17,940 bases of DNA, from assembly GCA_964610905.1 (NCBI GenBank), contig CAZSYT010000070.1, positions 1 to 17,940 of the forward strand, given 5' to 3'. The translations under genes and the position numbers were made by a program. The notes under the pieces are model-generated. The model saw nothing but the letters and a program-made list of their open reading frames with translations, had not been told where the DNA came from and searched no databases. The stretch's first letter is position 1. Every line of letters begins with the position of its first letter. Source of the stretch: JAJZJT01 sp964610905. Lineage in GTDB: Bacteria > Actinomycetota > Acidimicrobiia > Acidimicrobiales > RAAP-2. This document shows positions 7,740 to 15,794 of the stretch, piece by piece.

Positions 7740-8656
7740 GACCCCGACTCGAGAGGACAACTCCGTACCCTTCCGCTCCAGCTGGCGGCGGCCCAGCCGC
7801 CTCCGCTCCGCCCTCGTCGGTCGGCTCACGGCTCGGCTCGGACCCGCTCGGCGTCGTCCGCTCCCTCACCCCACGGGACCGCTTCATCGTCTCGGTCCTG
7901 GCCGAGCACCAGGTGCTCACCACCGCCCAGCTCGCCCAGCTGTGCTTCGGCCGCCTCGATCTCGCCCAGCGTCGCCTGCTCCGACTCGTCCGCCTCGGGG
8001 TGCTCGACCGGTTCCGCTGGCATGCCCTCGTCGGCTCCGAAGCCTGGCACTACACCCTCGGCCCCGCCGGTGCCGCCATCGACGCCGCGGGCCGCGGCGT
8101 CGACGCCCCCCGGCCCGCCGAGCTGCGACGCCGGGCGCTGCGCCTCGCCGCCAGCCCCCGCCTCGCCCACCTACTCGGGGTGAACGGCTTCTTCTGCGCC
8201 CTCGCCCAAGCCGCCCGCCACCAGCCGGGGTCCGCCCTCGTCTCGTGGCGCTCCGAGCGGCGCTGCGCCGAGCTGTACGGCACCCTCGTCCGTCCCGACG
8301 CGGCGGGCATCTACCAAGAGGGCGGCCAGCAGGTCGGTTTCTTCGTGGAGCACGACACCGGCAGCGAGCCCCTGGCCCGGGTGGCGGCCAAGCTCGCCGG
8401 CTACGCCGAGCTCCAAGCGGCCGGCGGGCCCCGCCACCCTGTCTGCTTCTGGCTGCCGAGCACCGCCCGAGAGGCCCACCTGCGCCGCCTCCTCGCCGAA
8501 CACCCCGGACCGGTGCAAGTGGCGACCGCCAGCGCGGAGCTGGCCGACGCCTTGTCCACCGGTCCGGCCGGGGTGATCTGGCTCCCCGTCGGCGCAGGAC
8601 GCCGACGCCGCCTCGCCGGCCTTGCCGATCCCCGCAGGCCGACGACGCCGCGGTGA
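7736..8656 (+). CDS. Replic_Relax-family (replication-relaxation) protein
   Basis: A 306-aa soluble protein matching the pattern of the replication-relaxation family found beside conjugation genes in Gram-positive bacteria. Residues 44-108 form a winged helix (LTPRDRFIVSVLAEHQVLTT, then QLAQLCFGRLDLAQRRLLRL and a YTLGPAG wing). The C-terminal half carries a pattern like a PD-(D/E)xK nuclease core: RPDA (Asp188), FFVEHDTG (Glu205, Asp207) and VAAKLAGY (Lys219). Members are thought to act in plasmid or element DNA processing. No HUH-type relaxase is in the window, so this is the best local candidate for DNA nicking or binding, which is an inference. The ATG overlaps the coupling-protein stop. 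The GTG of the next gene overlaps this stop. Confidence 0.75.
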   Translation: MRPRLERTTPYPSAPAGGGPAASAPPSSVGSRLGSDPLGVVRSLTPRDRFIVSVLAEHQVLTTAQLAQLCFGRLDLAQRRLLRLVRLGVLDRFRWHALVGSEAWHYTLGPAGAAIDAAGRGVDAPRPAELRRRALRLAASPRLAHLLGVNGFFCALAQAARHQPGSALVSWRSERRCAELYGTLVRPDAAGIYQEGGQQVGFFVEHDTGSEPLARVAAKLAGYAELQAAGGPRHPVCFWLPSTAREAHLRRLLAEHPGPVQVATASAELADALSTGPAGVIWLPVGAGRRRRLAGLADPRRPTTPR

Positions 8657-9639
8657 GCGGTCTCGGGCGCCCCCTGGCGGTCGGGGCGGCCGGCTTCGTG
8701 GTCCTCGTGGTCCTCATCGGCGCCGCGGCCGGCGGCGCCATCGGCGGCATCCTCGGCGGTACCGGGACACAGGTCGCCCCGAGCGCCACCGCCACCGGCT
8801 CCATCCCCGCCAGCTACCTCTCCCTCTACCAGCGCTCCGCCGCGACCTGCCCGGGACTCCCGTGGACGGTGCTCGCGGCCATCGGCACCGTCGAGTCCGA
8901 CAACGGCCAGTCCACCCTGCCGGGCGTTTCGGCTGGCCAGAACGTCGCCGGAGCGATGGGGCCCCTCCAAATGCTGGGTCCGACCTTCGCCGCCTACGAC
9001 CAGCCGGTGCCGCCCGGCGGGGTCAACCCGCCGAGCCCGTACGACCCGGTCGACGCCGCCTACGCCGCGGCCCGCGACCTCTGCGCCAACGGCGGGAGGA
9101 ACGGGGCCAACCTCCCCGGCGCCGTGTGGGCGTACAACCACAGCCAGGCCTACGTCAACGAGGTCCTCGGCCTCGCGGCGCGCTACGCCGGCGCCACCAC
9201 CGCCGCGCCGGCCAGCCCGGCCGCGGCGATCGCTGTCGCCTACGCCCTCGCCCAGCTCGGCACCCCCTACCACTGGGGTGGGGAGACCCCCGGCGTCGGC
9301 TTCGACTGCTCCGGGCTCACCCAAGCCGCCTACGCCGCAGCAGCGATCACCATCCCCCGGGTCGCCCAAGCCCAATACGACGCCGGGCCGCACCTCCCGC
9401 CAGGAACGCCGCTCCAACCGGGCGACCTCGTCTTCTTCGGGCCGTCGGCGCCCGACGTGACCCACGTCGGGCTCGTAATCAACCCCTCGGGAGAGATGAT
9501 CAACGCCCCCCACACCGGCGCCACCGTCAGGATCGAAGCGTTCCCCACCACCATCGGGATGGCCTGGGGAACAGACCGCTACCTCGGAGCCACCCGGCCG
9601 AGCGCGATCGGGGCAAGCGCGTCGACTGTTGGACCATGA
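8653..9639 (+). CDS. Lytic transglycosylase-NlpC/P60 wall hydrolase (VirB1-like)
   Basis: A 328-aa two-domain peptidoglycan hydrolase anchored by an N-terminal helix (about 8-37, Gly/Ala-rich). Residues 66-170 resemble a lytic transglycosylase: GTVESDNGQS with catalytic Glu81, then AMGPLQMLGPTF. Residues 188-315 are an NlpC/P60 (C40) domain: GTPYHWGG, FDCSG with catalytic Cys219, PGDLVFFG, and THVGLVI with catalytic His271; Asn284 in MINAP is the likely third residue. Such proteins open the cell wall for assembly of Gram-positive conjugation channels, as VirB1 does in proteobacteria. The GTG start overlaps the previous stop (GTGA). It is the last gene of the secretion operon before an oppositely directed gene. 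Confidence 0.9.
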   Translation: MSGLGRPLAVGAAGFVVLVVLIGAAAGGAIGGILGGTGTQVAPSATATGSIPASYLSLYQRSAATCPGLPWTVLAAIGTVESDNGQSTLPGVSAGQNVAGAMGPLQMLGPTFAAYDQPVPPGGVNPPSPYDPVDAAYAAARDLCANGGRNGANLPGAVWAYNHSQAYVNEVLGLAARYAGATTAAPASPAAAIAVAYALAQLGTPYHWGGETPGVGFDCSGLTQAAYAAAAITIPRVAQAQYDAGPHLPPGTPLQPGDLVFFGPSAPDVTHVGLVINPSGEMINAPHTGATVRIEAFPTTIGMAWGTDRYLGATRPSAIGASASTVGP

Positions 9640-9641
9640 CA

Positions 9642-9665
9642 CCGATCCGAGCTCCCAAGGGTCGG
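9642..9665. terminator. Weak stem-loop between convergent genes
   Basis: CCGATCC (9642-9648) can pair with GGGTCGG (9659-9665) with one G-U pair and a 10-base loop. It lies directly after the wall-hydrolase stop and before the end of the convergent exporter gene. There is no T-run, so it is only a candidate terminator. Confidence 0.3.
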
Positions 9666-9740
9666 TGAACTCGACGCAAGATGCTTCTCGCCTGGCTACC
9701 GCGAGTCATGTGGCCCGGAGGAACGCGAACGGCTGCCCGC

Positions 9741-11150
9741 TCAGGTCCTCTGGCGTCGCTCCACCCCCGCGGCGCTCAGGAGCGCGCCGGCGAGGAACGC
9801 GGCTCCGGCGATTGCCATCCCCACGCGAAGACCCGAGACGAAGGTGACCGGGGCGGTGACGAGGCTGCCGAGCAGTGCCACCCCGATGACCCCACCGACC
9901 TGGCGGGCGGCGTTGAGCGTCCCCGAGGCGAGTCCGCCGCGCTCGGCGGGCGCGGCCTCCATGACCGCCGCGGTGGCGGCCGGCATGGTGAAGCTCATGC
10001 CGAGACCGGCCGCCATGAGCGGCACGACGAGCATCGGGTAGCCGGTGTGGGCTCCGACAGCGATCAGGCCAGCGAGGCCGGCTGCGCCGACGAGGAGGCC
10101 TACCAGCATCGGCGGGCGTGGCCCCACCCGCGCCATGACCCGTCCCGAGGCGGTGGAGCCGACGACCGCCATCGCAGCCTCGGGGAGCAGCACCAGGCCG
10201 GCTGCCAACGGAGACAGGCCGCGCAGGGCCTGCAGGTAGAGGCTCATCACGAACAGCTCGCCGTAGAAGCCGAGGTTGATGAGCAGCCCGACGGCCGTCG
10301 CGGCGGAGAAGGTAGCCGACGAGAACAGCCCCAGCGGCAGCATCGGGACGTCGCCGCGCTGCTCGACCACGACGAAGGCAAACCCGGCCGCGACGCAGGT
10401 GGCGAAGCCGCCGAGCACTGCCGGGGCACCCCAGCCGAGGGTGCCGGCCTCGATGAGGGCGAAGGTGAGCCCGGCGAGCGCAAGGACGCCCGCCGTCTGT
10501 CCGGCGAGGTCGGCGCCGTGGGGCCGGCGGGCCGGCGAGGGCAGGACCTTGTCGGCGAGGGCCACCCCGGCGGTGCCGATCGGCACGTTCAGGAAGAACA
10601 CCGAGCGCCAGCCGAGCCCGGACACGAGGGCGCCGCCGAGCACCGGACCGGCGCCCGCCGCGATCCCTGCCACCCCTCCCCAGATCCCGAACGCCCGGCG
10701 CCGGGCGCCCACCTCCGGGTAAGCGACCTGCAGCAGCGCCAGGGATGCCGGGACGGCCAACGCTGCCCCCAGACCCTGGACCGCCCGCGCCGCGATCAGC
10801 ACGCCGGTGGAGGGTGCCAGCCCACAGCCGAGCGAGGCCGCCGCGAACACGGCGAGGCCGGCCTCGAACACCGACTTGGCGCCTCGGCGATCCGCGAGCG
10901 CGCCGGCGGAGAGCAGCAGAGCGGCAAAGACCAGGCTGTAGGCATCGACCACCCACTCGAGCCCGGTGGTGGTGGTGTGCAAGCTTCGAGACAGCGCCGG
11001 CAGCGCGACGTTGACCACCATGGTGTCGAGGATCACCATGAAGTACCCGACACAGATCGCGACCAGCGGCCAGAGCGAGGAACGGCCGGCTCCCGTCCCG
11101 ACATCGGCGACGCTGCGGGGATCGCCGGGTTGGTGCTCGCCGTCTGTCAC
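9741..11150 (-). CDS. DHA2-type MFS drug exporter
   Basis: A 469-aa major facilitator of the drug:H+ antiporter type with 14 helices, judged by length and hydrophobic pattern. Motif LDTMVVNVALP (41-51) in the first helix is the DHA2 hallmark. Motif A (GALADRRGAK, 83-92) and motif C (GIAAGAGPVLGG, about 161-172, followed by WRSVFFLNVPIG) are also present. It would export drugs or dyes across the membrane. The GTG at 11150-11148 is chosen because about 25 polar residues then precede helix 1; upstream codons would run over the divergent regulator and its control region. It faces away from the ArsR-like regulator at 11215, a common regulator-exporter pair. It is not functionally tied to the flanking secretion or pilus operons as far as can be seen. 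Confidence 0.92.
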   Translation of the reverse strand: MTDGEHQPGDPRSVADVGTGAGRSSLWPLVAICVGYFMVILDTMVVNVALPALSRSLHTTTTGLEWVVDAYSLVFAALLLSAGALADRRGAKSVFEAGLAVFAAASLGCGLAPSTGVLIAARAVQGLGAALAVPASLALLQVAYPEVGARRRAFGIWGGVAGIAAGAGPVLGGALVSGLGWRSVFFLNVPIGTAGVALADKVLPSPARRPHGADLAGQTAGVLALAGLTFALIEAGTLGWGAPAVLGGFATCVAAGFAFVVVEQRGDVPMLPLGLFSSATFSAATAVGLLINLGFYGELFVMSLYLQALRGLSPLAAGLVLLPEAAMAVVGSTASGRVMARVGPRPPMLVGLLVGAAGLAGLIAVGAHTGYPMLVVPLMAAGLGMSFTMPAATAAVMEAAPAERGGLASGTLNAARQVGGVIGVALLGSLVTAPVTFVSGLRVGMAIAGAAFLAGALLSAAGVERRQRT

Positions 11151-11173
11151 GTCGCCAGTCTGGTGGCGGAACC

Positions 11174-11191
11174 CTTCGGCGTGGCCCGAAG
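11174..11191. promoter_or_regulatory. Candidate operator between exporter and regulator
   Basis: A perfect inverted repeat, CTTCGG (11174-11179) and CCGAAG (11186-11191) with a 6-base spacer, sits in the 64-base divergent region. It lies just upstream of a possible -10 hexamer TAGCAT (11203-11208) for the regulator, which would make the regulator mRNA nearly leaderless. Position and symmetry suit a binding site for the regulator itself, controlling both genes. This is inferred, not shown. Confidence 0.45.
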
Positions 11192-11214
11192 CGTTGTTGT
11201 CGTAGCATGGTGGT

Positions 11215-11949
11215 GTGCGCGGAGACGCAGACATCGCCTCGGTGGCCGCCCTCATGGGCGAGCCGGCGCGTGCTGCGGTGCTCGTGGCGCTCGCCGACGG
11301 GCGGGCGCTGGCCGCGTCCACGCTCGCCGCGGAGGCCGGGGTCGCGCCCTCCACCCTGTCGGGGCACATGGGCCGCCTGGTCGAGGGCGGTCTGGTCCGA
11401 GTCGAGCCGTCCGGGCGCAACCGCTACTACCGCCTGGCCGGGCCCCGGGTGGCAGAGGCGGTGGAGGCTCTGGCTCGCCTGGCCCCCACCCACCCCGTCC
11501 GCTCCCTGCGAGCCGGTACGCATGCCGAGGCGATCCGCCGGGCCAGAACCTGCTACGACCACCTGGCCGGCCGCCTCGGCGTGGCCCTGTTCGACGCCCT
11601 CGTGGCCGAGGCCGTCCTCGTCGCCGAGGCCGACCCCGACGCTGGGCCTGACCCGGTGCTCGGCGCCGGGCGCGCCCGGCGCTACCAGCTCACCGAGAGC
11701 GGAGGCGATCGCCTCGAGCGCCTCGGCGTGACATTCGACGGCACCGGGAGACGTCCGCTCATCCGCTACTGCTTGGACTGGAGCGAACAGCGGCCCCATC
11801 TCGGCGGGGCGCTCGGTGCCTGCCTCCTCAGGCGGTTTGTCGATCTGGGCTGGGTGGTGCGAGCCGAGCGGCGAGTCGTGCGGATCACCGGACCCGGGCT
11901 GGCCGCACTTGCCAGCGAGCTGCATGTCAACATGGTCGACATCGGATAA
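11215..11949 (+). CDS. ArsR-like winged-helix transcriptional regulator
   Basis: A 244-aa regulator. Residues 8-75 are an ArsR-type winged helix: VAALMGEPARAAVLVAL, then ASTLAAEAGVAPSTLSGHM as the helix-turn-helix, and RVEPSGRNRYYRL as the wing. The C-terminal half (about 90-235) lacks the Cys metal-site pattern of classic ArsR sensors and has a CLDWSEQRPHLGGALGA segment typical of longer ArsR relatives beside exporters, so it may sense a small organic ligand. The GTG at 11215 is chosen because it starts directly before the DNA-binding domain; an ATG at 11207 is out of frame. It is divergent from the MFS exporter and likely represses it. Confidence 0.88.
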   Translation: MRGDADIASVAALMGEPARAAVLVALADGRALAASTLAAEAGVAPSTLSGHMGRLVEGGLVRVEPSGRNRYYRLAGPRVAEAVEALARLAPTHPVRSLRAGTHAEAIRRARTCYDHLAGRLGVALFDALVAEAVLVAEADPDAGPDPVLGAGRARRYQLTESGGDRLERLGVTFDGTGRRPLIRYCLDWSEQRPHLGGALGACLLRRFVDLGWVVRAERRVVRITGPGLAALASELHVNMVDIG

Positions 11950-12020
11950 TCGCGTGGTGGCCGTCGCCTTGCTTTCGTGGGCCCGGAGAGGTCTCATCGA
12001 GGCCGAGGGAAGGAGCCGCC

Positions 12021-12407
12021 ATGTGGCGAGTCGCGGTCTACGCCCACGAGGCCCCCGGGCGCCGAGCCCAAGCCCTGCTCGACCGCCAGGTGGCCCACCT
12101 CGCAACCGGCGTCGCCCGTCGTCCGGGCTGGTGGCACGTGGCCACCTACGCCGAGGAGTCCTTCACCGTCGGGTGGCGCCCGGGTCTCGCCCGTCTCCTC
12201 GCCGACGCGCCGGGCCGCATCGACATCATCGCTGTCGATGCTCACCGGCGTCTCTCTGTCGATCGCGGCGAACGAGACGCCATCCTTGCCCAACTGGCGA
12301 TGGCCGGGGTCACGACGGTGGCGCTCGGTCCCTCGGCCGCCCGCCGGCTCGTGGCGCTGGCCGCGGAGGTCGCCCTCGTCGACTTGATCGATGACGTGCT
12401 CCGGTGA
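12021..12407 (+). CDS. Serine-recombinase N-domain-like protein lacking catalytic Ser
   Basis: A 128-aa protein with the layout of the resolvase/invertase catalytic domain but without a DNA-binding tail. VAVYAHEA (4-11) aligns with the usual YARVS segment, but the catalytic Ser is Ala11 and the nearby Arg is His9. WWHVATYAEESFTVGWRPGL (37-56) matches the usual region ending RPGL. IDIIAVDAHRRLS (67-79) matches the usual DRLSR region, and VTTVALG (97-103) the following strand. So the fold is probably kept but strand cleavage is not expected. It starts with a good ribosome binding site (GGAAGGAG, five bases before the ATG), and the frame is intact. It may be a regulator, a structural partner or a domesticated remnant. 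The homology is by eye. Confidence 0.6.
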   Translation: MWRVAVYAHEAPGRRAQALLDRQVAHLATGVARRPGWWHVATYAEESFTVGWRPGLARLLADAPGRIDIIAVDAHRRLSVDRGERDAILAQLAMAGVTTVALGPSAARRLVALAAEVALVDLIDDVLR

Positions 12408-12453
12408 CTTGCCGGCCAGCTCCGCGACTGGCGTCACCCCGCCACTTGGCTGG

Positions 12454-13017
12454 TTACCGGGGGGCGCCGAGGGCGACGAGCGCCCCGGCGAGCAGGAACG
12501 GGGCGAAGGCCAACGTCCCGCGCCGGCCGGCGGCGCCTCGGGCGAGCGTGTAGAGGGCGGCGAGGACCCAGGCGGCGAGTACCCCGGTGGCAAGGGTCGG
12601 CCATCCCCACCACACCAGGCCCATGCCGTAGAGGCCGGCGAGCTTGACGTCGCCCATGCCGAGTTGGCCCGGTAGGCCGAGCGCGATCATCAGGAAGAAC
12701 CCGCCCAGCGTAAGGGCGCCGATGACGGCCCGCCCGAGCGGTTCCCAGGTCCCTTCCGTCGAGGAGGCGAGCACCAAGAGGGCGGCCTCGATGGGGTAGG
12801 AGCCGAGCACGATGGGGTTGGGGAGGCGCCGGGTCGCTCGATCGATCGCGGCGAGCGCCGTCCCGACGGCGACGAGGTAGGTGGCAGCGGGCAGGCCGGC
12901 CGAGAGACAGAGCCGCCAAGCGAGGAACGCGTCGGCCGCGCCGGCGAGGACAATCAGTGAGGCGAGCTGGCGGCGGCTGGAGGGCCGGCGCTCGCTCTTC
13001 GGTGTCGTGGTTGCCAC
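12454..13017 (-). CDS. Prepilin peptidase (A24, TadV/CpaA type)
   Basis: A 187-aa membrane aspartyl protease that cleaves prepilin leaders of the Tad pilus. The two catalytic Asp are Asp59 in AIDRATRRLPNPI and Asp123 in GMGDVKLAG, the GxGD signature of the family. Hydrophobic helices lie near 18-35, 42-58, 74-86, 95-114, 126-137, 143-159 and 168-184. It is short, like CpaA/TadV enzymes without the N-terminal methylase domain. The GTG at 13017 is chosen because it follows the stop of the upstream gene by eight bases; the much longer open frame in this phase only shadows that gene. It is the last gene of the minus-strand Tad operon and probably processes the pilins encoded upstream. Confidence 0.88.
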   Translation of the reverse strand: MATTTPKSERRPSSRRQLASLIVLAGAADAFLAWRLCLSAGLPAATYLVAVGTALAAIDRATRRLPNPIVLGSYPIEAALLVLASSTEGTWEPLGRAVIGALTLGGFFLMIALGLPGQLGMGDVKLAGLYGMGLVWWGWPTLATGVLAAWVLAALYTLARGAAGRRGTLAFAPFLLAGALVALGAPR

Positions 13018-13025
13018 GGCGGTCT

Positions 13026-15794
13026 TCAGTGCCGACGGGGCGGGAGGGGCCGCACGGTGGTTGGCGGGGCGGGGAGGAGGCTCCCGATGAGCTCTTCGGT
13101 TTCCGGTTCGGGGTCGAGGTCGAGGTCGGCGAGGCGGCCTTGGAGGAGCCGCCAGGTGCGACGGGCGGTGTCGGGGCGGCCGAGGCCGGCCTGGAGGGTG
13201 AGGAGGCGGCGGTAGAGGTCCTCGCAGATCGGGTCGATCTCGACCGCTCTCTCCAGCACGGCGAGGGCACGCTCGGGCTGGTCGTCTGCGTAGCACTCGG
13301 CGAGGCGGACGTGCGCGTCGAGCGCCCGGCGGTGCAGGTCCTCGCGCACCGGCTCTGCCCAGAGGGCGTCGAGGCCGGGGCAGAGGTCCCCGCCGTAGGC
13401 GGCGACGGCGCTTTCGAGGGCTGCTGCCACCCGACGTGGGTCCCCGGCTCGGGCGGCGTCGCCGAGGGCGGCCTCGAAGCGCCACAGGTCGACGTCGAGG
13501 ATCGCCGGGTCGGGTCGGTAGTGCTCGCCTGCCTTGGAGAGGATCTCTGCGCCGTCCTTGCCTGGTCCGTGCAGCCGGGAGCGCAGGTTGCCGAGCGCGG
13601 TCCAGAACCGCTCCCGGCCCCGGCGGGCGTCGGTGTCGGGCCAGATGGCGTCGATGGCGGCCTCGGCGCTGGCGCCCGCGGGGCGCAGCGCGTACCACGC
13701 CAGCAGCTCGTAGGCGCTGGCTCGCAGGCCGCTTTGCACCTTCTCCCCGAAGGCGCAGACCTCGGCCGGCCCGAGCAGGCGCACCGAGACCGGGGCGCCC
13801 ATGTCCGGGCCGCCTTGGCGGGGTGCCGGCCAGTCGGCCATGGCCGCGTCGTCTGCCCCGTCGTCTGGCGCCGGGATGACGGCCTCTGGCGTGCGGGCGG
13901 TGCCGTTGGTGTCGTCCGGCCCGCCGGTGCGGTCGGGGTCGGCCTGGTCGGGCTCGCACTGCTCGAGTTCGGCCGGGTCGGGTTCGGCCGTGTCGGGCTC
14001 GGTGTCGTTGTGGACGGCGGCGACCGGGCCGAGCAGGGTCGCCGCGCTGGGCGCGTCCATGCTGAACAGCGACGCGCCGGCCAACACGTCCGCGAGGGCC
14101 TGGGGGGCGACGGGACCGAGGGTGCCGTCCGCCTCGACGATCAGTTGCGCACCGCCGGCTTTGCCCGGTCCGCTCACGCCGTGGTCGGCGGCGAGGACCA
14201 GCGCGCCGAGACCGAGGCGGGCGGCGGCCGCCAGGATCGCCGACCAGCGGGGGGCGGCCTCGGGTGGGACGTCGTCGACGACGGCGAGGAGCAGGGGGAA
14301 CGGGTCCTCGGGCGAGCGTCGCCGGTAGGCGGCGGCGTCGGGAGCTTCGGCTTCTTCCAGGCGCCGGGTGCGTCCCACCACGGCGGCCTCCAGGTGGCCG
14401 AGCAGGCGCTCGGTGTCCTCGACGCGCCGCATGCTGGGTAGGTCGACGCCCGGGAGCAGCCGGTCGGCGAGCCCGGTGGGGATCAGCACCTCGGCGGCGT
14501 AGGGGCCGTCGCGGGTGATCAGCGTCGCGAGCCAGGCCCGAAGCGCCGCTTTGGCGCCGGGGCCGGCGAGGCGCAGCCCTGCCCAGTCGCCGAGGGCGAG
14601 GGTCACCGACTGGCCGGCGCGGTGGGCGACTTCGAGGAGGTCGGGTCGGGCGATCGTCTCGGCGTCGGGGACGACGTCGAGCGGTTTCGGTGGTGGTGGG
14701 GCCGGGTCGCAGAAGTCTCGGTCCTCGTCGCGGCGGGTGCGGCCGGCAGCTGCGAGGAGGTCGCCGAGGCTGCCCGCCGCGCCCGGGGTCACGAGCCGCA
14801 GGCCCGGGCGAGGGGCGGCCGGTCGGTAGGCGCGACGGTGCCGCAGGCGTCGCGCCGCCACCGCCGAGAGCACGCCCGCGGCGAAGGACCCGGCCACGAC
14901 CCCACCCGAGGCGAGCGGGACGGGCGCTGGCGGCTCTGGCTCTTCGGCGACGCCGGCGTGGCGTGCCGGGCTGGCCGGCGCGGGTGCGTCGGGCATCGTG
15001 GTGGTCGGTGCCGTGGCCGCCGGGGGGCTCGGGGACGGAGCCGGGGTGGACGGCGGTCCCGGCGGCTGTAGCCCTCGGGCCGGAGGCGGTGCTGCGGGCA
15101 GCAGGAGCGTCCAGCCGGGGTCGATCCAGTGGGGGTCGGTGAGGGCGGTGCCGCCTGGTTGGGGACGGCCCTCGTTGAGCTGGTAGATCTGCGACCACAG
15201 AAGCGGGTCGCCCAGCTCGCGTTCCGCGATGCCCCACAGGGTGTCGCCACGCCGGACGAGGTAGGTCCTCGGGGCGCTGGCGCCCGCAACGGTCGGCTGC
15301 TCGGCGCCCGGCTGGGACGAGGAGGGAAGGGGCGCGTTGGCGTCGACGAGGACGAGGGCAGGAACCGGTCGGCCCGCGGTCGGGAGCCCGGCGGTGAGCG
15401 AGGTCGTCGCGGGGTGCGGGCCGGGTCGGGGGGCAAGGGCGAGACCGGCGACCACGATGGCGGCGACGAGGCGGCCGGCGAGCGGCTGGAAGACCCCGGC
15501 GACGGGCAGGCGCCGAGCCCGGTGGCCGGCGAGGCCGGCTGCCAGCTCGGCGGCCACCGAGGCGGCAAGGCTCGCCCACGCCAGCCACACCACGACGGCC
15601 AGGGCGTCGACGAGGGCTTGGGCGGGGATCCCGCGGTGCTCGAGGGCCCGGCCGACCTCCGCCGCGCTGGGGACGTGGTGGGGCAGTGGCCAGCCGACGA
15701 AGTGCCACAACGCCCAGGGGATGGCGCCCAGGAGGCCGGCGAGCGCGACGAGGGCGGCGAGGCCCGTGGCGACGTGACGCAGCCTTTTGGTCAT
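13026..15794 (-). CDS. LysM and BTAD membrane protein (envelope-linked putative regulator)
   Basis: A 922-aa multidomain protein. Membrane helices lie at about 9-33, 62-90, 106-121 and 294-313. A LysM wall-binding domain is at 177-233 (YLVRRGDTLWGIAERELGDP, ending WTLLLP), followed by a Pro-rich linker. After the fourth helix come a basic stretch RRLRHRR, a middle domain (about 325-595), an acidic linker, then an OmpR-like winged helix (669-766, SVRLLGPAEV onward) and a BTAD TPR-like domain (767-907). Positive charges put the N-terminus and the region after helix 4 inside, so LysM faces the wall and BTAD the cytoplasm. A similar combination is known near actinobacterial pilus genes. It overlaps the TadG-like gene by four bases (ATGA), so it is probably made with the pilus, perhaps linking wall state to gene control; that role is inferred. 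Confidence 0.85.
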   Translation of the reverse strand: MTKRLRHVATGLAALVALAGLLGAIPWALWHFVGWPLPHHVPSAAEVGRALEHRGIPAQALVDALAVVVWLAWASLAASVAAELAAGLAGHRARRLPVAGVFQPLAGRLVAAIVVAGLALAPRPGPHPATTSLTAGLPTAGRPVPALVLVDANAPLPSSSQPGAEQPTVAGASAPRTYLVRRGDTLWGIAERELGDPLLWSQIYQLNEGRPQPGGTALTDPHWIDPGWTLLLPAAPPPARGLQPPGPPSTPAPSPSPPAATAPTTTMPDAPAPASPARHAGVAEEPEPPAPVPLASGGVVAGSFAAGVLSAVAARRLRHRRAYRPAAPRPGLRLVTPGAAGSLGDLLAAAGRTRRDEDRDFCDPAPPPPKPLDVVPDAETIARPDLLEVAHRAGQSVTLALGDWAGLRLAGPGAKAALRAWLATLITRDGPYAAEVLIPTGLADRLLPGVDLPSMRRVEDTERLLGHLEAAVVGRTRRLEEAEAPDAAAYRRRSPEDPFPLLLAVVDDVPPEAAPRWSAILAAAARLGLGALVLAADHGVSGPGKAGGAQLIVEADGTLGPVAPQALADVLAGASLFSMDAPSAATLLGPVAAVHNDTEPDTAEPDPAELEQCEPDQADPDRTGGPDDTNGTARTPEAVIPAPDDGADDAAMADWPAPRQGGPDMGAPVSVRLLGPAEVCAFGEKVQSGLRASAYELLAWYALRPAGASAEAAIDAIWPDTDARRGRERFWTALGNLRSRLHGPGKDGAEILSKAGEHYRPDPAILDVDLWRFEAALGDAARAGDPRRVAAALESAVAAYGGDLCPGLDALWAEPVREDLHRRALDAHVRLAECYADDQPERALAVLERAVEIDPICEDLYRRLLTLQAGLGRPDTARRTWRLLQGRLADLDLDPEPETEELIGSLLPAPPTTVRPLPPRRH

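Noticed and set aside
9706..12105. A 799-codon minus-strand frame over the exporter and regulator
   Set aside because: It is out of phase with the clear MFS frame and antisense to the regulator; its sequence is low-complexity.
12415..12432. Stem GCCAG/CTGGC between convergent genes as a terminator
   Set aside because: Only five pairs and no T-run; too weak, although a terminator is expected somewhere in this 46-base gap.
12454..15708. A 1084-codon minus-strand frame ending with the prepilin peptidase
   Set aside because: Only the last 187 codons carry protein signatures; the rest is an Arg/Pro-rich shadow of the LysM-BTAD gene.
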